DNA of 19,096 bases from Verrucomicrobiota bacterium. GTDB lineage: Bacteria; Verrucomicrobiota; Verrucomicrobiia; Opitutales; Opitutaceae. The translations under genes and the position numbers were made by a program. Positions 14,956 through 19,096 of the stretch are shown here, piece by piece. The stretch's first letter is position 1. Each line of letters starts with the position of its first letter. The notes beneath the pieces are model-generated. The model searched no databases, had not been told where the DNA came from, and saw only the letters and a program-made list of their open reading frames with translations. The stretch lies in the NCBI GenBank assembly GCA_023410155.1, contig JAEYQF010000243.1, positions 1 through 19,096 on the forward strand. The letters run 5' to 3'.

Positions 14956-15606
14956 ATGACTCCCGTCTCTCCTGATATTTTGACCGCGGCGCTCGAATGG
15001 CGCTATGCCACGCGCAAGTTCGACGCGGCGAAGAAAATCGCACCATCGGTTTGGTCCGCGCTGGAGCAGGCGATGATCCTTTCGCCGTCTTCGATCGGCC
15101 TGCAGCCGTGGAAGTTTTTTGTGATCACGGATCCCGCGGTGCGCGAGAGGCTGCATCCGGCCGCGTGGAGTCAGGCGCAGGTGCTGGATGCCTCGCACTT
15201 CGTCGTTTTCGCGGTGCGCAAGAATCTCGATGCCCCGCACGTCGACCGTCACATCGAGCGCATGGTTGAGGTCCGCGGCGGCACGATCGAGTCGCTCGCG
15301 AAGTTTCGCACGATGGCTGTTCGCAACCTCGAACAGGCCCGCAATGAAGGCCGGCTCGACACCTGGCAATCGCACCAAATCTACATCGCGCTTGGCCAAT
15401 TCATGACCGCGGCCGCGATGCTCGGCGTGGATACGTGCCCGATGGAGGGATTCGAACCGGCGAAGTTTGACGAAATCCTCGGTCTCCCGGGCCAAGGACT
15501 CACCAGCGTGGTCTGCTGCGCCGCGGGTTATCGCATGCCTGACGATCGCTACGCCGAGATGAAGAAGGTGCGCTTCAAAGCGGAAGACGTGATTGTGCGC
15601 GTCTGA
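14956..15606 (+). CDS. NAD(P)H-dependent nitroreductase (NfsB-like family)
   Basis: This 216-aa FMN-dependent oxidoreductase of the nitroreductase superfamily reduces nitroaromatics and quinones. Visible family features are the N-terminal RYATRKFD (16-23, the R-x-x-x-R-x-F FMN-phosphate motif), SPSSIGLQPWKFFVI (43-57), the dimer-spanning helices with QIYIALGQFMTAAAMLGVDTCPMEGF, and the C-terminal VVCCAAGYR in place of the common VxGYR segment that precedes the final flavin contact. The start at 14956 is selected because the frame extending to 14857 overlaps the preceding gene and lacks homology. It starts 31 bp after the Old Yellow Enzyme stop codon and is probably cotranscribed with it; both are FMN reductases of electrophilic substrates. 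It is the last gene of the plus-strand block. Confidence 0.95.
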   Translation: MTPVSPDILTAALEWRYATRKFDAAKKIAPSVWSALEQAMILSPSSIGLQPWKFFVITDPAVRERLHPAAWSQAQVLDASHFVVFAVRKNLDAPHVDRHIERMVEVRGGTIESLAKFRTMAVRNLEQARNEGRLDTWQSHQIYIALGQFMTAAAMLGVDTCPMEGFEPAKFDEILGLPGQGLTSVVCCAAGYRMPDDRYAEMKKVRFKAEDVIVRV

Positions 15607-15647
15607 GCCGGAGCAGAGCGCTCACGGTCCACGCGTCGCTCCATCCC

Positions 15648-15764
15648 TGTCATTCTCAGCAAAGCGAAGTCTAGCCGCAGGCTGGCAGGACATCCAGTTG
15701 GAGTGTCGCAGTCATGCACGGCGACGAAGCGCGCACTGGAATCTTCGCTTCGCCCAGAACGGCA
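15648..15764. repeat. Degenerate inverted-repeat pair of the TGTCATTCTGAGCGAAGCGAAG type
   Basis: A 22-bp arm at 15648-15669 and its inverted counterpart at 15743-15764 match at 17 of 22 positions and enclose 73 bp. Both resemble a word I know from intergenic DNA of many bacteria, roughly TGTCATTCTGAGCGAAGCG. The element fills most of the 170-bp gap between the convergent nitroreductase and pseudouridine synthase genes. It contains no gene and may be a decayed miniature inverted-repeat element. Confidence 0.6.
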
Positions 15765-15776
15765 ATCCGAAGTGAA

Positions 15777-16355
15777 TCAGACCGGCGACGCGAATACCGC
15801 GGCGCGTTCAGCCGCGTTCAGCTCGCGAAAATTCCCCGGGGCCAAGTCGGCAAGTTCGAACGTTCCGATCCGCACGCGAACCAACCGCAGAGTAGGGTGC
15901 CCCACCGCGGCTGTCATGCGCCGCACCTGGCGGTTTTTCCCTTCCGTGAGTTCGAGCGCCAGCCAGCAGTCGGGCACGTTCTTGCGCGCGCGGATCGGTG
16001 GATCGCGGGGCGGCAGGGTGGCCGCCGGATCCAGCAAACGGGCCCGACATGGACGCGTCCGATAGTCGCCAAGGTCGATCCCGCCACGCTCCAGTTTCCG
16101 GAGCGCGTCCGCGTCGGGCACGCGCTCCACTTGCGCCCAATACTCTCGGCGATGAGCGTGCTTCGGATCTAGCAGTCGGGTGTTCAGTCCGCGTTCGTCA
16201 CTGAGCAGCAGCAGTCCCTCCGAGTCCGCATCGAGTCGGCCCAGCGGATAGACGTTTTTCGGCAGACCGAACACCGCGAGTGTGCGCCATTGCGATCCCG
16301 GCTCGGGAGTGAACTGCGAGAGCACGCCGTAAGGTTTGTGAAACGCGATGAGCAT
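15777..16355 (-). CDS. Pseudouridine synthase, RluE-like (RsuA/RluB/E/F family)
   Basis: This 192-aa enzyme isomerises a specific uridine in rRNA. It starts MLIAFHKPYGVLSQFTPEPG, with the KPYGVLSQ motif I, then YPLGRLDADSEGLLLLSDE (36-54), where Asp42 is the catalytic aspartate. TRLLDPKHAHRREYWAQVERVP follows, and GKNRQVRRMTAAVGHPTLRLVRVRIG is the C-terminal motif. There is no S4 RNA-binding domain at the N-terminus, which fits RluE (23S rRNA U2457 in E. coli) rather than RsuA or RluB. The exact target uridine is inference. It is convergent with the nitroreductase gene and divergent from the quinone-oxidoreductase-like gene across 56 bp. Confidence 0.93.
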   Translation of the reverse strand: MLIAFHKPYGVLSQFTPEPGSQWRTLAVFGLPKNVYPLGRLDADSEGLLLLSDERGLNTRLLDPKHAHRREYWAQVERVPDADALRKLERGGIDLGDYRTRPCRARLLDPAATLPPRDPPIRARKNVPDCWLALELTEGKNRQVRRMTAAVGHPTLRLVRVRIGTFELADLAPGNFRELNAAERAAVFASPV

Positions 16356-16411
16356 CGACGTTGCGAGGAAACGATTCCCGCTTACCGCTTACAGCCTAAT
16401 CCATTTCTCTC

Positions 16412-17416
16412 ATGCGCGCCGTCCAACTCACCGCCGTCAACCAGCTCGAAATCGCCGAAGTGCCGGCCCCGGTCGCAGGCCCGGACGATGTCGTGATCGA
16501 CATCCGCGCGGCGGCCCTCAATCACCGCGATGTCTGGATAAAACTCGGTCAGTATGCCGGCCTCAAGTGGCCGTGCATCCCGGGTTCCGATGGCGCGGGC
16601 GTGGTTGCCAGCGTCGGGAGCAACGTTTCTCCCGACTGGATCGGCCGCGAGGTTATCATTTATCCCGCTCTCGATTGGGGTCCCGACCAAAGTGCCCAAG
16701 CCGCTGCATTCTCGATTCTCGGACTCCCGCGCGACGGCACGCTGGCTCAGCAGATTGTCGTGCCGGCGAAACAGATTTCGCCAAAACCTGCCCACTTGTC
16801 GTGGGAACAAGCCGCCGCGCTGCCGCTGGCAGGAGTGACCGCGCATCGCTCGCTGTTTGCCCGTGCAAAAGTCGTGCGCGGGGAGCGCGTGCTCATCAGC
16901 GGCATTGGCGGAGGGGTGGCGTTGTTCGCGCTGCAATTTGCCGTCGGGATCGGGGCCGAAGTGTGGGTCACCTCCAGCTCCGACGAAAAGATTGAGCGGG
17001 CGCGTCAGCTCGGCGCGCGAGGCGGCGTCAATTACACCTCCGCTTCGTGGACGACTGAACTGCGCGAACAGGCCGGAGCCTTCGATGTGATCGTCGACAG
17101 CGCCGGCGGCGAGGGCTTCGAGTCGCTGATCGATGCGGCCGCGCCTGGAGCTCGCATCGTATTCTTCGGAGCCACCCGGGGCAATCCGCCGGTCCTCCCG
17201 ATGCGCAAAGTCTTCTGGCGGCAGCTTTCCCTACTCGGAAGCACGATGGGCTCACCCGATGATTGGGCTGCGATGCTCCGCGATGTCGACGGGCTGCAAC
17301 TTGCGCCGGTGGTAAGCGAGGTCATTCCCTTCGAGCGCGCCGCGGACGCGTTCGCGCTGATGGAGCGCGGTGGTCAGTTCGGGAAAATTGTAGTGACGGT
17401 CGGCAATCGCCAGTGA
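16412..17416 (+). CDS. Medium-chain dehydrogenase/reductase, quinone-oxidoreductase-like
   Basis: This 334-aa MDR-superfamily protein has the GroES-like N-terminal domain (RAAALNHRDVWIKLGQYAG, 32-50; IPGSDGAGVVASVG, 57-69) and a Rossmann domain (VLISGIGGGVALFALQFA, 160-177, then GAEVWVTSSSDEKIERARQLGA). The LNHRD segment replaces the Cys-containing catalytic-zinc site of alcohol dehydrogenases, and the structural-zinc cysteines are absent, so it is probably a zinc-independent NADPH reductase of the QOR or YogA kind. FGATRGNPPVLPMRKVFWRQLSLLGSTMGSP and the closing GQFGKIVV are typical. The substrate may be a quinone or enone. It is on the same strand as the detoxification genes but separated from them by the rluE-like gene. 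The start follows TTTCTCT with no clear ribosome-binding site. Confidence 0.9.
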   Translation: MRAVQLTAVNQLEIAEVPAPVAGPDDVVIDIRAAALNHRDVWIKLGQYAGLKWPCIPGSDGAGVVASVGSNVSPDWIGREVIIYPALDWGPDQSAQAAAFSILGLPRDGTLAQQIVVPAKQISPKPAHLSWEQAAALPLAGVTAHRSLFARAKVVRGERVLISGIGGGVALFALQFAVGIGAEVWVTSSSDEKIERARQLGARGGVNYTSASWTTELREQAGAFDVIVDSAGGEGFESLIDAAAPGARIVFFGATRGNPPVLPMRKVFWRQLSLLGSTMGSPDDWAAMLRDVDGLQLAPVVSEVIPFERAADAFALMERGGQFGKIVVTVGNRQ

Positions 17417-17462
17417 GCGCCGGAGGCGTCGAATTCGATCACGCCGAGGGCACGAGAGGAGA

Positions 17463-17596
17463 CACGGAGGTCACGAAGACGGATCGGGACGTAGAGTCCT
17501 GATTTTTCTAGAAACGCAGAGAGCATGAGCAGAAACCGAAAGGTGAATTTCGACCGCTGGCTCTGTGATCTCCGTGCCGACTCCGTGACCTCGGTG
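17463..17596. repeat. Inverted pair of CACGGAG-type short-unit repeats
   Basis: Arm 17463-17482 and the reverse complement of 17577-17596 match at 17 of 20 positions, 94 bp apart. Each arm is built of roughly 9-bp units around CACGGAG or GTCACG[GA]AG, and the right arm continues with further units (on the minus strand CACGGAGATCACAGAG). Such CACGGAG runs recall dispersed intergenic repeats of Planctomycetes and Verrucomicrobia. The intervening DNA and the rest of the 237-bp gap after the MDR gene show no gene. Confidence 0.55.
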
Positions 17597-17611
17597 TAAC
17601 TTAGGGCTCGA

Positions 17612-17631
17612 ACGCCGGAGCTAACCGGCGT
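17612..17631 (-). terminator. Hairpin downstream of the entericidin-like gene
   Basis: ACGCCGG-N6-CCGGCGT is a perfect 7-bp stem (9 bp on the minus strand counting a G-U pair), 22 bp after the stop codon of the small lipoprotein gene. It lacks a proper U-tract, so the terminator role is tentative. Confidence 0.35.
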
Positions 17632-17653
17632 CCGTTCACAGGTCAGTCCGCGA

Positions 17654-17794
17654 TCAGCGGGCGTTGTCCTGGATCTTCTCGCCGGCGCGTTCGATGTCGG
17701 CGCCTGCGCCTTCCATGGTTCGGCATCCGACGCTGCAGAGGGCGAGGAGAGCGCTGACGAGCAAAATGACGGGGGATAGTTTTTTGTTGTTCAT
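17654..17794 (-). CDS. Entericidin-like small lipoprotein (EcnA/EcnB family)
   Basis: The minus strand from ATG at 17792-17794 to TGA at 17654-17656 encodes 46 residues: MNNKKLSPVILLVSALLALC, then SVGCRTMEGAGADIERAGEK, then IQDNAR. This is the entericidin layout: a lysine-containing start, a hydrophobic signal segment, a lipobox Ser-Val-Gly-Cys with lipidated Cys24, then the Thr-x-x-Gly-x-Gly-x-Asp-Ile-x-x-x-Gly-x-x-Ile helix seen in EcnA and EcnB. Entericidins are cell-envelope lipoproteins described in E. coli as an antidote/toxin pair; here only one member is present. GGAG lies 2 bases before the ATG, closer than ideal. It is divergent from the PQ-loop gene across 191 bp. Another frame over the same DNA (17643-17930) is open but has no such organisation. 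Confidence 0.85.
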   Translation of the reverse strand: MNNKKLSPVILLVSALLALCSVGCRTMEGAGADIERAGEKIQDNAR

Positions 17795-17985
17795 AGCTCC
17801 ACAAGCTACTCACCACGAGCGAGTCCGCTATTCGGAGCCCCTCCGTGCCACGGCATCGGCGTAAAGCTGTGAAGCTAGGTCGCAAAGCACCGACCATCGG
17901 GCCCGGCAAGCTCCGCGGCATGCCGGACAAGACCTGCGCAGCCAGTGCGCCGCGAGTGCCGTAGAGTTGCGGTATTCAATTTGTC

Positions 17986-18297
17986 ATGACGCTGAACCAA
18001 ATCGCCGGGATCCTTCCCGCCATCGTTTTCCCCGCCGCTACCTTGCTCCAACTCGTTCGCATGATCCGCGCCCGCTCGGCGGCGGACGTGAGCGTGGCTA
18101 CTTGGCTGCTCTTCGGCTTCGCGAATCTCGCGATCTACATCTATGCCGAGCGCTACACGGAGTGGCAGGCAATCCTGGGCATGCTTCTCACCGCCGTCAT
18201 CGACTTCGTGATCGTGGCCCTCGCGCTGATCGCCTACCGCCGCGAGCGATACCTTACCGCAGAGGGTGTGCCCGCGCTGAGTCCGGCCGCGGATTGA
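17986..18297 (+). CDS. SemiSWEET/PQ-loop-like three-helix membrane protein
   Basis: This 103-aa protein has three predicted helices: about 5-25 (IAGILPAIVFPAATLLQLVR), 38-55 (VATWLLFGFANLAIYIYA) and 62-84 (AILGMLLTAVIDFVIVALAL). The line PAATLLQLVRMIRARSAADVSVATW matches the P-x-x-x-x-Q, basic cluster, Ser-Ala-x-Asp-Val-Ser pattern of SemiSWEET and PQ-loop transporters, which function as dimers of three-helix units, often for sugars. The usual Pro-Gln pair is Leu-Gln here, so the substrate and even transport activity are uncertain. A TATTCA word at 17973-17978 lies only 7 bases before the ATG, too close for a standard leader, and no ribosome-binding site is visible. It stands alone between the entericidin-like gene and the tRNA. 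Confidence 0.75.
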   Translation: MTLNQIAGILPAIVFPAATLLQLVRMIRARSAADVSVATWLLFGFANLAIYIYAERYTEWQAILGMLLTAVIDFVIVALALIAYRRERYLTAEGVPALSPAAD

Positions 18298-18336
18298 GCC
18301 GATCCGCGCCGGGGCTTGACTTGAGTCGTGGGCAGC

Positions 18337-18370
18337 AAAAAACCCGCTGCCCTTTGCAGGACAGCGGGTT
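18337..18370 (-). terminator. Rho-independent terminator of tRNA-Phe
   Basis: On the minus strand AACCCGCTGTCC (18370-18359) pairs with GGGCAGCGGGTT (18352-18341) over 12 bp with one G-U pair, a 6-base loop, and a run of six T overlapping the base of the stem (18342-18337). It begins 6 bp after the tRNA CCA end. Confidence 0.9.
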
Positions 18371-18376
18371 CTAAAG

Positions 18377-18452
<76 letters not shown>

Positions 18453-18470
18453 ACGTGTTGGAAGGGCCAG

Positions 18471-18498
18471 AGCAAAGGGCCGCACAGAATGGCGTCAA
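18471..18498 (-). promoter_or_regulatory. Candidate tRNA-Phe promoter
   Basis: On the minus strand TTGACG (18498-18493) and TTTGCT (18476-18471) are separated by 16 bp and end 18 bp before the mature tRNA. The -35 is good; the -10 matches only about half of TATAAT. It would give the tRNA its own transcription start between the upstream stop codon and the tRNA. Confidence 0.35.
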
Positions 18499-18517
18499 CG
18501 GGAATTTCTTCCGCGTT

Positions 18518-19096
18518 TCAAAGCACATCCTTCGACAGGCGCGGCATCAGCTTTTTCACGTGCTGCGTCGCATCCCGGTGACACACAAGAATCGCGTCGG
18601 GTGTCTCCACCACCACGAGATCCTTCACGCCCAGAAGCGCGATCGTGCGGCCGCTGGACAGCGCGATGTTGTTTTCCGCGTCCTCAACCACGACGGGACC
18701 GCGCAGCGTGTTGCCCGCGGCATCCTGGGGCAGGTGGCTGGGCAACGCGCTCCAGGTGCCCACGTCGTCCCAATCGTATTCGGCGAGGACCGTCTCCACG
18801 CGCGCGGCTTTCTCCATGATCGCGTAATCGACGGAGATCTTCGGGAGCGTCGGGAAACGCTGGGCGAGAAACGCCGTCGGATCGCCCGCCGGGAACTCGC
18901 GCACGAACTTCGCGAGCTCGGGCGCGTGTTGATCGGCTTCGCGCAGAAATGAGCTCACGCGCCAGATGAATACGCCGGCGTTCCACCCGTAGTTGCCGCT
19001 GGCGACGTAGCGCTCGGCAGTCTCGACGTCGGGCTTCTCGACGAAGCGATTCACCTTGCGGCAGGTGCCCCCGCCGGTGGCGTGAGGGAGCGTGTG
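18518..19096 (-). CDS. manC: Mannose-1-phosphate guanylyltransferase, C-terminal part (5' end beyond window)
   Basis: The minus-strand frame is open from the window edge to TGA at 18518-18520 (192 codons). It makes GDP-mannose from mannose-1-phosphate and GTP, feeding polysaccharide and glycan synthesis in the cytoplasm. Visible signatures are VNRFVEKPD (the catalytic Phe-Val-Glu-Lys-Pro sugar-binding motif), GNYGWNAGVFIWRVSSFL, ISVDYAIMEKA, YDWDDVGTWSALPSH and the C-terminal VETPDAILVCHRDATQHVKKLM. A GTG at 19052-19054 precedes the FVEKP motif but is internal: the reading frame continues upstream in family-like sequence, and the nucleotide-binding N-terminus must lie outside the window. The protein appears to end soon after the nucleotidyltransferase region, so it lacks the cupin isomerase domain of bifunctional ManC/AlgA enzymes. 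Confidence 0.93.
   Translation of the reverse strand, partial: HTLPHATGGGTCRKVNRFVEKPDVETAERYVASGNYGWNAGVFIWRVSSFLREADQHAPELAKFVREFPAGDPTAFLAQRFPTLPKISVDYAIMEKAARVETVLAEYDWDDVGTWSALPSHLPQDAAGNTLRGPVVVEDAENNIALSSGRTIALLGVKDLVVVETPDAILVCHRDATQHVKKLMPRLSKDVL

Noticed and set aside
17643..17930. A 95-aa minus-strand frame overlapping the entericidin-like gene
   Set aside because: It is out of frame with the clear lipoprotein gene, and its product is Arg/Pro-rich without motifs.

Overview
The window is a high-GC bacterial chromosome segment. It most likely comes from a member of Verrucomicrobiota, family Opitutaceae. That assignment is inferred from the start of an autotransporter-associated beta-strand-repeat-like exoprotein at the left edge, the coding style with weak Shine-Dalgarno sites, and abundant GC-rich intergenic palindromes. 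No taxonomic marker gene was available to confirm it.

Left part (1-5292). A truncated secreted protein and a farnesyl/geranylgeranyl diphosphate synthase lie on the minus strand. Divergent from them are an FmdB-type zinc-ribbon protein and a membrane-anchored hypothetical protein. A cluster of 22-bp tandem repeats follows. Then come three plus-strand genes joined by ATGA overlaps: murJ (lipid II flippase), a bile-acid:sodium-symporter-like carrier and a small GNAT-like acetyltransferase.

Central part (5337-15606), the most interesting region. It is one long plus-strand block. A TetR-family regulator resembles E. coli NemR and has a cysteine at the NemR sensor position. It is followed by a complete RND efflux pump of MexEF-OprN type (adaptor, permease, outer-membrane channel), then an SDR oxidoreductase, an OsmC-type peroxidase, an Old Yellow Enzyme homologue and a nitroreductase. 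An imperfect palindrome precedes the regulator, and a related half-site lies in the pump leader. The inferred role is sensing, reducing and exporting reactive electrophiles or peroxides. Co-regulation of the four enzymes is inferred from layout only.

Right part (15607-19096). This holds an RluE-type pseudouridine synthase (minus), a medium-chain quinone-oxidoreductase-like protein (plus), a tiny entericidin-like lipoprotein (minus), a SemiSWEET/PQ-loop-like membrane protein (plus), tRNA-Phe(GAA) with its own terminator (minus), and the 3' part of a mannose-1-phosphate guanylyltransferase gene (minus) running off the edge. Intergenic DNA here carries several degenerate inverted repeats typical of dispersed elements. 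No insertion sequence, CRISPR array, phage or integrase gene was seen.
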